DNA of 64,000 bases from Hydractinia symbiolongicarpus (Eukaryota; Cnidaria; Hydrozoa; Anthoathecata; Hydractiniidae): contig NC_079888.1 in NCBI RefSeq assembly GCF_029227915.1, forward strand, positions 17,398,001 to 17,462,000, given 5' to 3'. Below the pieces are notes generated by a model. That model worked only from the letters and a program-made list of their open reading frames with translations. It did no database searches and was not told the origin of the DNA. Made by a program: the position numbers and the translations under genes. Shown here piece after piece: positions 13,921 to 25,959 of the stretch (position 1 is its first letter; the number at the start of each line of letters is the position of its first letter).

Positions 13921-15038
13921 AATGTCAAACCCATCAGAGAGTAATAACAATAACAACCCTGTACGTGGTTTTAGGCTTTTCAATAGTGCTGGTAGGTTTG
14001 TGTTACAACGCCCTGGAAATAATCAGAGGTTTTCAAGCTGTAAAGTTTGAAAATGAAGAGTGTTTTAAATGCTGTCATAACGGCAAAGTCGCACTCAATA
14101 ATTTGTCTCCTTACCCTGAGCAGCTAAGGCAACTGTTAACAAATAATGATACTGTTCAGGCACGAAACTTTCAAGCAAATATACGTAAGTATAATAGTGC
14201 AGTTTCGTTTGCTTCTTTTGGAGCAAACCTTCGCCCCCCACCTGGCCGTGGACCACCATGCTTTCGTATATGTGGTCAAATATGGCATCGCGTTGGGGAT
14301 CTTCACCCTGCTGAAGGACATACTCCTGTTTTTAACCAACTTTATATTTATGAAGCAGGTAGAGCACTCAATGAAAGAATGGCACGTCCTGAAAATAATG
14401 GCTGTAGAGAAGATGTGATGCAAACTGTTCAAGATGTAATGAACAGTGTTAGCCCTTTTGCTGCTGCATACAGGTATATGGCTGAAGTGGAAGCTGATGA
14501 GATAGCTCGGGCAGCAGCTGAAAACCGTGTCCCATCAGAAGTACGCATGTGCATGAGAGTTGGCAGTGATCGAAGGCGATACAACTTGCCACATCATGAC
14601 GAAGTAGCCGCAATTTTTGTAGGCCAAGATGGGGCTCCTTCTGGAAACAGGGATATTATTACCTACCCACGTGGAGGCAATTTGCGAAATATTTCTACAT
14701 TATCTGCAAATTTAGAGCCAATGGTTTATCCTCTTTTTTTTTCAAGGGGTGAACCAGGTTGGTATTATGGAATACCCCATGTTGCTGAACGTGCAACCCG
14801 TACTCGAAATACTACTACAATGTTGCAGTATTATACTTACCGTGTAGCTGTTCGGGAAAATTTTAGCCCAATTCATTATGGTAAGAAATTATTTCAACAG
14901 TATTGTGTCGATTCTTATGTTAAAGTTGAGGGTAACAACTTAAATTACATTTGTGCAAATCAAACAAACCTGCGTGTTGACAGTTATGAAGGTTTAGCTG
15001 ACCACTTGAATGCACAAGCTGAAGAGCGAGGCCTTTAA
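13921..15038 (+). pseudogene. Helitron Rep, N-terminal part (broken)
   Basis: An ATG at 13921 begins an Asn-rich leader (MSNPSESNNNNNP), but that frame stops near 14050. The main frame continues from about 13965 in another phase, so a frameshift or unmarked intron lies between. The 13965 frame reads ECFKCCHNGKVAL and PYPEQLRQLL, typical of the start of animal Helitron Rep proteins, and runs to a TAA at 15036-15038. The next frame is in the same phase, so this TAA is a premature stop inside Rep. The protein would be the rolling-circle replication initiator of the transposon, working on DNA in the nucleus. The element cannot make full-length Rep from this copy. Confidence 0.8.
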
Positions 15039-15089
15039 CCAGGACGTATTGTTGTCCTTCCTTCAAGATTTCCAGGAAGTCCACGTGCC

Positions 15090-16232
15090 ATGGCTCAGTA
15101 CTATCAAGATGCTATGGCTGTCATTGGTAAATTTGGAAAACCAGATTTTTTTCTGACTTTTACCTGCAATCCAAAATGGTGTGAGATTACGGAAAATTTG
15201 TTTGCAGGTCAACATGCACATGATCGGCCTGATTTAGTTTCTCGAGTTTTTAAATTGAAACTAAATGAACTCCTAAAAGATGTTACTGAAAGGGGAGTTC
15301 TAGGTAAAACTGTATCACATGTTTATGTTATAGAATTTCAAAAGAGAGGTTTACCTCATTGTCATTTGTTACTTCATTTAGATCCCAATGATAAACTCAG
15401 GGATGGAGATGACATAGACAGTGTTATTTCAGCCGAAATTCCTAATCAACAGGAACAACCTGAGCTGTTTGAAATTGTTCGGTCATGTATGATTCATGGA
15501 CCATGTGGCCATCTGAATCCTAATTCAAGGTGTATGGAGGATGGTGTTTGCACAAAAAGTTTTCCAAAGAAATTTTTAGCATTTACCGTTGCTGATGTTG
15601 ATGGATATCCATTGTATAGACGTCGTGATAATGGAATCCGTATCAACGTCAATAACATTGATGTTGATAATCGCTGGGTTGTTCCCTACAATCCATGGCT
15701 CTCCAAGAAATACAATGCACATATAAACTTTGAGGCTTGCATGTCTGTTAAATCTGTAAAATACCTCTATAAATATATTTATAAAGGTCATGATTTTGCC
15801 AACATTGAGATCAATGAACGTATTGATCACGATGAGGTACAGACGTTTTTAGACGCTAGGTATGTCAGTGCACCAGAAGCAGTATGGCGTCTTTTTGAAT
15901 TTAAAATGCATCAGCAATCTCATGTTGTCCATAGACTGCCAATGCACTTGCCTAATAACCATATTGTTTATTTTCAGCAAGGCCAGGCTGAAGAAGCTGT
16001 AAACAGAGCTGCAAATCAAGCTACAAAATTAACAGCTTGGTTTGTGCTGAATGGAGAGAATCACAATGCTTGCCAATATTTGTATCCAGACATTCCTCTT
16101 CATTTCGTTTTCAATAACGACAGGAAGGTTTGGACACCCAGGCAAAACTTTAACCCTAAAATTGTATCCAGAATGTATAGTGTAAGTCTTCGCGAAGGTG
16201 AGCTTTTTTATTTACGTATCTTCCTCAGTTAG
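15090..16232 (+). pseudogene. Helitron Rep HUH endonuclease domain (fragment)
   Basis: This frame continues from the previous one after the internal stop. It contains FGKPDFFLTFTCNPKW, the HUH metal-binding motif at residues 90-92 of the frame (P-H-C-H), and the tyrosine motif KYLYKYIYKG with Tyr at 225, 227, 229 and 231, consistent with the two-tyrosine Helitron nickase. The HUH nickase cuts and rejoins one DNA strand at the element ends during rolling-circle transposition. The frame ends at 16232 just after GELFYLRIFLS. In intact Helitrons several hundred residues separate this motif from the helicase; here the helicase starts almost at once in another frame. An internal deletion with frameshift near 16215-16230 is therefore likely. 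Confidence 0.88.
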
Positions 16233-17692
16233 ATGAAATACCTCCAGCTGAAAACATCGATGTAGCTTTGGAGGCTGAAAGAGCTTCTCAATTGAGAGCT
16301 CAACTCACTGAAGAACAGACAGCACTGGCTGATACAGTTATAGAAGCTGTTGTAAATGTTGCTAACAATACGGCCCAAAATAACCGTTTCTTTTATTTAG
16401 AAGGTGCTGATGGCAGTGGTAAAACCTTTACTTATAATTACCTTATTTCCGAAATTTTAGGCAGAGGTTTTCATGTTGGAACTGCTGCATTTACTGGCAT
16501 AGCAGCAACTGTTTTGAAAAATGGTACCACCATACATAAGTTGTTTCGGTTACCAGTTCCTATTTTAGAGAACAGTACATGCAACGTGACTCCGGTGTCT
16601 GCTTATGCTGCTGAGCTACGGCAAAAAAATCTCTTTTTACTTGATGAATCTTCAACGATTCCTAAGCATGCTTTTCATGCAATAGATCGTCTTCTTAAAG
16701 ACATTTGCAATAGCGAACTTCCATTTGGAGGTAAAGTTGTTCTTTTCGGTGGTGATTTTTCACAATCATTGCCTGTTGTCAGAAAAGGAAAACCAACTGA
16801 AATTATTGATATTTGCTTAAAAAGTTCTCCACTATGGCACTTGGTTACAGAATTTAAGTTAACTCACAACATGAGAACGAGGCCAGGAGAACAAGAATTT
16901 GCTGCATGGCTTCTGCAACTTGGAAAAGGTGTTTTACCAGTTCGGGAACAACCACCATTTCAAGGTGCAATTGAAGTGCCACCTAATTGTGTGTTACAAC
17001 AAAATCAATGTATTGTTGATACTTTGTTTAGGGATTTTCACCCAGAAAATATGGCATCATCTGTAATACTAACACCTACAAATGATGATTCACTTATCAT
17101 TAATGATAAGGTGTTGGCATTGTTGCCGGGTGAAGAAAAAATTTATTTCAGTGCAGATGATGTTGTGTGTGATGATGAGGAGGAACGGAATCAATTTTTA
17201 AATAGTATCACACCTTCAGGTATGCCTCCTCATTGTCTTAAATTAAAATTGGGTGCCATTGTTATGTTATTAAGAAATATAAACATAAATAAAGGCTTAT
17301 GTAATGGCACTCGCCTAATTGTAAGATATCTTCACGACAACTGTGTCGATGCTGAAGTACTCACTGGCAACGCTATTGGAGACAGGGTACTAATTCCAAG
17401 GGTGCAACTTGCACCTTCAGATACAGGTATGCCTTTTGTTTTGCGTCGCAGACAACTTCCACTAAGGCTGTCTTATGCTATGACAATAAACAAGGCACAA
17501 GGTCAAACCTTTGAAAAGGTTGGTATATTGTTGCGCAGGCCATGCTTTTCTCATGGCCAGTTGTATGTTGCTTTTTCTAGAGCAAGGGCATTTGATGATG
17601 TTCGAGTAAGAATTGTTCCCTCATCCAAGCAAGGTTTTTTAAATGGGAAATGTTACTCTCAAAATATTGTTTACCGTCAAATTCTTACATAA
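16226..17692 (+). pseudogene. Helitron PIF1-type DNA helicase domain
   Basis: An open frame encodes a PIF1-family superfamily-1B helicase: Walker A GADGSGKT, Walker B LLDESS, motif III GGDFSQSLPVV, then LTHNMR, motif V MTINKAQGQTFE and motif VI LYVAFSRAR. All core motifs are present and uninterrupted. There is no ATG at the start; the frame opens near 16226 immediately past the deleted Rep-helicase linker and is out of phase with the Rep frame. In a working element this domain is fused to Rep and unwinds DNA in rolling-circle transposition. Here it is a detached domain with intact helicase motifs, and nothing shows whether it is translated. Confidence 0.88.
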
Positions 17693-19089
17693 TTCATACA
17701 ATATTGTAGTAGACATTGATGCAAATATTAAAAGCTTAGCACAAATTCAATATTTTGCACTTTATATTATCTATCTGCCATGTTGTACAAAGTGAAAGAG
17801 GTTGACGTGTTAGAGAAATTATACTGACATGCCCTTTTGTGCAACATGAGAGTAGCGTGCACTGTCGATAGGGGACATGTTGCTATCTGGTGCACCCATG
17901 TCTTACGAATTTATAAGGCACATCAGAAAACCATAATTAGGGTTCGTAGCATCTAAAAAGTGCAGGGGAAAACTTAATTTAACAATGAATATCTTGGAAA
18001 TTAGTGAAATGTTAAAAGAAAAAAATAATCTGTATTATTTTGGAAAAGTAAAAAAAATGTCTTTTCATGTTTCAAAGTAAATAATGGGGCTTTGTTAAAA
18101 GTGCTGCAAACTCTGATAATGCTGATGATACTACTCTTTTGCAGATAAATACAATTTGCATTTTCAAAGTTATAGTATGCCTGAAGCTATTTTTAAATCC
18201 TAAAAGAACAGTAAGGATGCATTTTTATGAATGTTGTGTTAGACATGCATCTCTTTTTTTTTTTAGGTAAAGTGCAAAGTCCTATGGCTTACCTTCACGT
18301 GGTGCACTTCGTTAAGTAATTAGCATATAAGCGTATACATGTTTATTTAAAACACAATAAATTTTATGACAATATTATGACTTAGTAAGTGACTAAATTT
18401 TAAAAATGTTTAAGAAGACATTTACAGTATCCTCAGTTAAGAGTAAAGTGATTTTCACATTTCTTTTAAATTCACTTAAATGCAAAGTGGTGGAAAGACA
18501 TACTATATGTATTTACTAATTTTTAATCAGCGAAGAAGTTGAACCCTTTGTGTTTCTACATGTACTGCTTACATGCTAATTATGAACTAAAAGCCAGGGC
18601 ATGGACCCAGTCGATGTATTTGCAAAGTAGTTTTGTATAAAAATTTATATAGTACACTTATTGTGAGAGACACTGTTGTAGATTGAAGCAGTAAATAAAG
18701 GGAGTATTTACATATTTTTCACATTGTTAGGCATAAAAATAAAGAGATATTTGGAAATGTTTAATGGGATATCCGAAATTATCAACAAACAAAATTATCA
18801 ATCAATGCGAAGCGACCCAGAATAATTCTGATGTTCTGTATATCCGATTGGTTTAATAAAAAAGATTTCATTTTTCTCTGTTATGTTTTTATATTTATAT
18901 TTTATATTAAAGAGATATTGGAAAACTTTATCAAATTTAAAATAGGTGAAGATCCACTGTCACATAATTTTAGATGTTCAATATAATCTGTTTGTTGTTT
19001 TGTATTATAGATGTTGATAAAACCGCTTAGCACTACAGCATAAAATGTTACATTTCTTTTTAGTAAAAATAATAATATGGATATTGATC
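17693..19089 (+). other. Non-coding Helitron interior downstream of the helicase
   Basis: It is AT-rich with no hairpin plus CTRR end, so the Helitron does not appear to finish here. The minus-strand frame at 18902-19171 shows no recognisable motif. This segment joins the helicase to the region with exon-like blocks. Confidence 0.5.
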
Positions 19090-19294
19090 CACAAAGGGAG
19101 GCTGTCCTCCTAAAAAGTCCGGAGGTCGAGAGGATAGGTATGTTACATATAGTCAATCTTTTATTTAACAACTTATAATTGTTATTTTCCGTATGTCATT
19201 ATTATCATTGTTTTTTAGAGTATAATAACAACAAGCACAGACATATACACGCATACACTATACGCACATTAACAAGCAGGAGGTATTGTTTTTA
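19090..19294 (+). repeat. 205-bp direct repeat, left copy
   Basis: This stretch is repeated at 20027-20231 with only about two visible base differences. It ends exactly at the A before the nested Helitron at 19295. It contains exon-like sequence (GGAGGCTGTCCTCC...GATAG followed by GTATGT). Confidence 0.85.
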
Positions 19295-20016
19295 TCTATA
19301 TAATAATACGCTAAGTGTGTCTGTCTGTGTGTCTGTGACAGGCAAAGTGGATGTCTTCATTTTCCTTTGATGTTGCCGAAAAATGCATCTAATATGTCAA
19401 ATTTTCTGACGTTACGGCGCGACGAAAATAACACTACTTTAACGTCAATATCCTATATTAAATTAATGAAGCCATTACAGTGCACCTAAAACTTTGAGGC
19501 CAAATAACTTGGAAACGAGGTGGTGACGTCAATGATTTTTTACCACCACCTAGGATCAATTTGGGTAATTTTCCCAAACCCGGATCCCCGAATCCGTTTC
19601 GGAATGGACGGGTTAATGACGTCATCAAAGAACCTTTAAACTCTAATATTTCTGCAACCGCTTCTCAAAGGTACATCATCTTATACATTTTCTTGATCAG
19701 CGTTTCAAGATCTATGCCATAGAGCCAACAGGTATACTAATTTCTAAAAAAATACTTAGGGTTTTGACGGTTCTTTGCTGACGTGAGCAAAATTTTTAAT
19801 CCCTGATATCTCATTAGGCGTTCGTCGAGAACATATGATTCTGTACGTTATTTTGACCAGTGTTTCAACCTCTACACATTACAGACAAAGAATAAACAAA
19901 TTTCGCAATGTTTTTTTATCTGCACTGCACTGCTGACGTCAGAAAAACATCTAAAACAACTTTCTTTTTATTGACCTTTTGCCTAAGTGGATTTATCCAC
20001 GGGGTTTATACACTAT
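19295..20016 (+). mobile_element. Nested short Helitron F (about 720 bp)
   Basis: It starts TCTATATAATAATACGC after an A at 19294, and its body matches D, the 21108-21660 block and H (GTGACGTCAATG, CCGTTTCGGAATGG). The 3' hairpin GTGGATTTATCCAC is present at 19987-20000, but the terminal ATCGACTAG has decayed to ATACACTAT. It lies between two copies of a 205-bp direct repeat. Its 3' boundary is uncertain by about 10 bases. Confidence 0.75.
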
Positions 20017-20026
20017 ACACAATATA

Positions 20027-20231
20027 CACAAAGGGAGGCTGTCCTCCTAAAAAGTCCGGAGGTCGAGAGGATAGGTATGTTACATATAGTCAATCTTTTA
20101 TTTAACAACTTGTAATTGTTATTTTCCGTATGTCCTTATTATCATTGTTTTTTAGAGTATAATAACAACAAGCACAGACATATACACGCATACACTATAC
20201 GCACATTAACAAGCAGGAGGTATTGTTTTTA
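20027..20231 (+). repeat. 205-bp direct repeat, right copy
   Basis: It matches 19090-19294 at a constant offset of 937 bases and ends with the same TTGTTTTTA. It is followed by TGTTAG, which would be the original 3' flank of the insertion site. Confidence 0.85.
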
Positions 20232-20276
20232 TTGTTAGTAATAGTTTTTATTGTCGTTAATTGCATTGTTTTTTAG

Positions 20277-20846
20277 AACACGGAGAGGTGCAAACGACAC
20301 AAGTGCCAGGTATCTTATTGTTATCTTTTTGGGTTTTCATTAACCACATACCCAGGACGTATACGTTTAGTGGTAGTTTTAACCTTTACAAAATTCACTT
20401 TAGAAAATGAAGTATCAAATGATACAACGGAAGGTAATTCCTTTTTCTTTATACTATTTTTTTATAAGCTTGGCTATTCAATTTATTGATTGTACCTCCT
20501 TATTATTTAGCTAAGACACAAGACTTAACTATCACTCAGCAAGGTACATGACTTAAAACACCAATGTTTTTTTGTATCCTTTCTTTCCGATTACTTTTAC
20601 CTTTTTCTCCCTCATCTTTCATTGCTTTTAAATTTGTCATATTCAGGTTATCTGAAATACCGCAATACCCATCCTGGCCACCGTACCAAAAAATCCTTTC
20701 GTTGGTGGGTGCAGCATGAAGGCCAGGATTTGCCCAATTTTCATTGGAAAGGACAGACAAGACGCCGACACAAGCACAAGCATCGACGCAAAGACACTAT
20801 ACAGAATCAATATATCAATTGCACTTTTTCATATAATAAAAAATAG
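20277..20846 (+). CDS. Small-exon gene fragment, probably captured by Helitron E (20277-20309, 20404-20433, 20511-20543, 20647-20846)
   Basis: Four blocks are each preceded by a pyrimidine-rich AG and the first three are followed by GT. The internal exons are 33, 30 and 33 nt, all multiples of three, and all split a glycine codon after its first base (phase 1). Joined, they read EHGEVQTTQVPG, then NEVSNDTTEG, then AKTQDLTITQQG, and the last exon reads GYLKYRNTHPGHR onward with a basic His/Lys/Arg-rich tail to a TAG at 20844. AATAAA follows near 20952. I do not recognise the protein. Upstream exon-like sequence lies within the duplicated 205-bp block, so the 5' part is missing or unclear. The position between Helitron helicase and 3' end fits gene capture, but a host gene invaded by Helitrons is also possible. 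Confidence 0.5.
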
Positions 20847-21107
20847 TTTATTTCTTTATGTATTTATTTGTTTATGTATTTATTAGTTTTGTATTTATTT
20901 ATGTATAAAGTTTGTGTATATATGTCTTTTTTACTCTCGGCGGTGCCGGATAATAAACAACCTGACTATCCCCCCTCCACCTTCCTCCCCTTCGATTTCT
21001 TTTTTGCAATAAAAGTCTGAATTACTTATATTTTTGTTGGTTATCCCATGTGTTTTGACTAATCATGTTATATATGCCTCTTTTATAAGAACAATTTTAT
21101 AAGAACA
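20847..21107 (+). other. 3' flank of the small-exon gene
   Basis: AT-rich DNA with AATAAA near 20952 and 21009 and a pyrimidine-rich patch near 20970. The doublet TATAAGAACAATTTTATAAG near 21087 also occurs in similar form near 55853, outside any Helitron. Confidence 0.4.
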
Positions 21108-21660
21108 CAGTGCACCTAAAACTTTAAGGCCAAATAACTTGGAAACGAGGTGGTGACGTCAGTCTTTTTTCACCGCGTGGGTAACTAGGGACCACCTGGG
21201 ACCAATTTGGGTAGGTTTCTCAAACCTGGGTCCCCGAATCCGTTTCGGAATGGACGGGTTGTTGACGTCATCAAAAAACTTTAAACCCCAATATCTCGGC
21301 AACTGTTTGCCAAACATACATGATCCTATACATTTTCTTAATCAGCGTTTCAAGATCTATACAATGAAAGGCATAAGGAATATAAAATTCTCAAAAAATT
21401 TGTGTGTGTTTTTGCCCTCTTTCCTGACGTTAAGAAAATTTTCAAACCCTTATATCTCCCTAGGCGTTCGTCGAAAACATTTAATCCTATACATTATGTT
21501 GATCAACGTTTTAACCTCTACACATTAGACAACAAATAAACTAAATTTCGCCAATTTTCTTTTGTATCTGCAGTGCTGACGTAAGCAAAAAATCTAAAAA
21601 ACCTATTTTTCCATTGTCCTTTTTGCCTAAGTGGATTTTTCCACGGGCCTTATCGACTAG
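21108..21660 (+). mobile_element. Helitron 3' terminal region (probably the end of E)
   Basis: From CAGTGCACCTAAAACTTTAA onward this matches the 3' two thirds of D, F and H and ends with hairpin GTGGATTTTTCCAC and ATCGACTAG at 21660. It has no 5' TC end of its own, so it is either a 5'-truncated element or the true 3' end of the large element starting at 12947. Confidence 0.75.
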
Positions 21661-22379
21661 TCTATATAATAATACGGAGCTTCTGTCTGTGACTTTTGCA
21701 AAGTGGATAAAATATAAAATACATATACATACATAAAACGGTTCTGTAATTTATCAAACTTTAACGGTAAACAATATTAACGTCAAAGGAATGTATATTA
21801 ACATAAGTGAAGCCATTACAGTGCACTTAAAACTTTGAGGCCAAATAACTTGGAAACGAAGTGGTGACTTCAATAATTTTTCACCGCGTGGGTAACTAGG
21901 CACCACCTGGGACCAATATGGGTAAGTTTTCCAAACCTGGGTCCCAAAATCTGTTTCGGGATGGACGGGTTGATGACGTCATCAAAAAATCTTCAAACCC
22001 TAATATCTCTGCAACCGTTTCTCAAAAGTACATGATCCTATATATTTCCTTGATCATTGCTTCAAGATCTATACGAGGAAGGCAACAGGTATACAAATTT
22101 CTAAAAAAAATTTTTGGGGTTTTGACAGGCCATTGCTGCCGTCAGGAAACATTTTAAACCTTTATATCTCATTAATTGCTTATTAAAACCACATGATCAT
22201 ATACGTTGTCTTGATCAGCAGTTTACGCTCTACACAATAGAGGCAACGTGAAAACAAGTTTCCATGAAAAAATATTTTGTTGTTGACAGATCATTGCTGA
22301 CGTCATCAAAATTTAAATAATGATTATTTTTTACTGTTATTCTGTCTAAGTGGATTTTTCCACGGGTTTTATCGACTAG
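21661..22379 (+). mobile_element. Short Helitron H (719 bp)
   Basis: TCTATATAATAATACGGAGC starts directly after the preceding CTAG. The element ends GTGGATTTTTCCAC, GGGTTTT, ATCGACTAG at 22379, followed by T. It is the same family as D and F. Frames inside (21918-22157) are not conserved among family members. Confidence 0.88.
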
Positions 22380-23131
22380 TGTTTATTATAAATGTATATT
22401 AAATGGAAAAGTTAAAGTATATTAGCAGAGGAGTGTGACAATAATAACAATACATAGCTGGGCAGCACATCATTCCGGAGTACATGCTAGCTATAACAAT
22501 CAACCTATAAAATCTGGCTATAAAAAGCTGGGCAACTTTTTTAGGAAAATAATTACAACCTTTATAACAATAATATATATAGCTAAATTATAATTATATA
22601 AGTTATATGAAGTAAACCAGGTAAACATTGTATAACTTACAGTATTAAATATATAAACTTTCTGTAGGAGTAAGAAACAAGTCGTTTGTTGTCTAGCTAG
22701 CTATAGCTAGGCCAGTACAGAAGTTGCCATAAATGCACACTTAATATCAATAAATATTCATAATTTTTGTCACACTACAACTACTAATACCCTCAATATA
22801 CTTTTATCCATAACGATCCTTTGGCAGTTGAAAATTATAAAACCAACATTTGTTGATAACTAAGGTCAGGACAGCTAGTAAACAACTTGGTGTCCTGAAC
22901 CTTATCTAAACTAACCTCGTTTTCATGCAATGTTTTGAATTTCTGCCAACACGGCTAATCATGAAAAGGCAATATTGAAATAGGTCTATTAAAAAATAAA
23001 TAATTTATTTTAATCAATAATAAGATTTCCGATTAAACAACCCCTTGGTTCCTATAAACTCGCGGACAGATCAAAGGAATATCGGTAACGCTTTTGAACA
23101 CACAGACAGATTACGCCTATTATTATAGAGA
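22380..23131 (-). mobile_element. 5' part of minus-strand Helitron J and older repeat DNA
   Basis: On the minus strand TCTCTATAATAATAGGCG starts at 23131 directly after the CTAG of the next element. The first 150 bases (TTACCGATATTC..., AACAACCC...) match the 5' region of the element at 26385-27720. The 3' end of J is not identified. The left part, about 22903-22987, is similar to 5463-5545 inverted. The rest up to 22380 holds no gene. Confidence 0.6.
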
Positions 23132-24339
23132 CTAGTCGTTAGCCCGTGGAAAATCCACGGGTTTGCCCGTCCATTTTATACTGCATTGCGTGCTTCTCGC
23201 TATTACGCAGCTACGCTACCATTTTGCGTGACAGATAGGCAGACGTATACGCAGGGGCGGATCTAGGATTTTTTTCTGGTTAGGCAAAATTTCATAGATT
23301 TTTTGGCAAAGTAATGTCAAGGGTTGTGGTGTTGTACGAGGTAAATCGGCCGTTTTGTGTTTTTGCTGTAAAAGGAACTAAAATTTTCCCAAAAGTAAGG
23401 TTTTTAGTTATTAAGAATCCTTCTAGATTAGAAACGAAAGTTTCTTTATAGCCAAACAAATAACAGTAACCCCCGTAGTTTTACCACTTTATCCTTGTTA
23501 AAACATGCGGATGGAAAATGCGTCTGGTTAGCAAATTCGATTTGAAACAGGGTTAGCGTTTCCATAATTTCTTTGAATCACATATTGGTATTAAGTATCT
23601 TAGCATCTTTTTTCGTTTTGCGCACATAATACGAGTACAAGTAATAAGTTGGGGATTTGCTTCATTTCAAAACATGCAATAAGTCTAATAACTAACAATA
23701 CAACAAAAAATTACATTACAAGACAATTTTAGGAATAGATAGTCAACAGTAGTGCAACGTAGAAATATTGTTTGGAAAATTATAGTCTGTGGTAACAACC
23801 TGCAAATGCACAAAGAAAACCAGCATATAAAAGAATGAAAGATTTCCAGTTAGACTTACAGTGTAAGATAGCAACATATAATAAACGTGTACAAAAAGTA
23901 TATAGTAATCACCTCTTCATGAAGTTAATACAGTTTAGCATTAGGGTTACTGGTGTAGTTTTGCACCAATTTCTATTAAGCATTAATTTTAATGCTATGA
24001 AATTCCCACAAGAGAAAGGCAGTTTATTAAGCCAGAAAAGAGTTAGAAATTAGAAAAATAACATCAAAACATTTAAGATGTCTCATATTATTTACCCTTA
24101 CATGTCCCTGTCAACTATGTTTAAAAAATATTTTAATACTGTAAAATCTTTAAGAAAGTTTTAGTAACTATAAGCCAATTATGAAGATTCTCATATAAAA
24201 AGCAACATATATACAAATCCTACTCATATCCATAAGTTGACATGACATTTTGTTAGTTTACAGTCTGTAACAGAACGTTTTTTAACATGCAATTCTTGTT
24301 TCGATCTGTATATGTTTTACGTGAAAATCATTTCTATGA

Positions 24340-24720
24340 TTTACTTGAATATTCACAAGTTATTTTGATTGATTTTTTTCACCAACTTTGTGGATTATAC
24401 CAGATATATATCCATTGTTTACAGTTTTCCAATATTATAAGGATTCAGAACAAATCTTCTGTGTTATTTACTTGAATATTCATCATAGGTACCAGGGTGA
24501 CATCAAAATACAAATTATTTTGATTGATTTTTTTCACCTTCTTAGTTCCTCTTATGAAACACAACTTTGTGGATTATGCCAGATATATATCCATTGTTTA
24601 CAGTTTTCCAATATTATAAGGATTAACAAATCTGTGTTCTTTTAATTGATGGTGATTTTCATTGTCAGAAGAATATTCATCTTAGGTACCAGGGTGACAT
24701 CAAAATATCTTATCCTAAAA
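24340..24720. repeat. Imperfect tandem repeat inside the hAT-like element
   Basis: Blocks such as TTTTGATTGATTTTTTTCAC, TTTGTGGATTATRCCAGATA, ACAGTTTTCCAATATTATAA and GGTACCAGGGTGACATCAAA occur twice in order, with indels between them. Confidence 0.7.
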
Positions 24721-25959
24721 CAAAATTATATCAATGTATTGCTCAGCAAGATGAGAATAAGAAATATTATAAAACAAACTTGGACTATTCTTAGATTAGG
24801 TATTGCTTCATTCTTTTGTTTTTAGCAATATTATTACAATTAAAAGTAACATGGGAAAGTCAAAGAGATCTTCTCGTGTTCTTAAAAGTTTTAAAATGAG
24901 CAGTGGGATGTTGCATATAAAATGCACTGTTTAAAAGTTCCCACAAAGTCAAAGTTCTTAGGGACAATCACAATAAAAAAGTATATGCTAAGCGTATAAA
25001 TTTGGCGGTGGGACGAGGTAGAATCCTTTGACGTTTAATTATATCTCATACTGTATACATCGATTTCTTAGAGAACAGAAAGAATTAATAACTTTTAGTG
25101 TCTACCTGCTTAGCAGGGACACATGGATGAGTGCTTATGGTTTCAAGGACTGACAACATTCAAAGTTTACCTTTTCTGATTTGATGTTTAGGGGAGGGAA
25201 AGGGGATCTGCAGATCTATTAACATTTAGCTTGGACTTTTGCGTTCATGAAAGAGCTGTCCCTTAGTTATCTTACAAGAATGTATTCTCTCCCAAACAGA
25301 AACAAAGATACACAGTTGCATAAACGGCTACACGAAGCCTACACGAAGCCAGTGACCCTTAAGACGTTAAAGAAAAAAAACTAACAAAATTCCAACTAAT
25401 ACACATACAGGTAGCTAGTAATACTCTATACCGAATTTAACATACACATCAAAACATCTTTCGACCGCCAAGACAGTGTTTACATAAATTGCCTCCGTTA
25501 GCTATCTCGTTTGGCATTGGGCTTTTATGTTTTTAAACAATGCATTTGATCAAGGCCAAGTTAAAACCTTTTGTTTTGATAAGAAAAAGATTTAAATTAC
25601 ACGTTTTGTAAGAACATCTGGTGGTTTACCACTTTTAAGAATAGTTCTTGACACAAAAGTGCCTAAAATTCAGGAGCAGCTAAAACTAAAATATTTCAAG
25701 TATTACTGAATTTATTGTCTCTTGCAGAGGAAGATAAAGGTTTGGTTTGAGACAACAACACGGCACACGTGGCCAAAATACTTCTCTCCAGCATTTCCAA
25801 TCCTTTCAATATCTGAAAAGGTTTCCAAATTCAAAACTTCTTTATTTAACTTAGGTGGCATACAATTGCTTTAATATTCTAGACATTTGAAGTGCTCCCT
25901 GCAATTGGACCTGATCCAGGTAAATCATGTTGAAAAAGAAACATCCACTCCATGTAACC

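Larger units (their letters stand above)
12947..21660 (+). mobile_element. Rep/helicase-bearing Helitron E with nested element and captured exons
   Basis: The 5' end (TCTCTTATAATAATACGG at 12947) directly follows copy D. Rep and helicase lie at 13921-17692. No Helitron 3' hairpin is found before about 19990, and that one belongs to a nested Helitron starting at 19295. The next good 3' end, hairpin GTGGATTTTTCCAC and ATCGACTAG at 21660, has no 5' end of its own between 20232 and 21108. The simplest reading is one 8.7 kb element from 12947 to 21660, with a nested insertion at 19295-20016 and host-like exons between the helicase and the 3' end. The 5' end is certain; pairing it with the 21660 end is inference. 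Confidence 0.65.
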
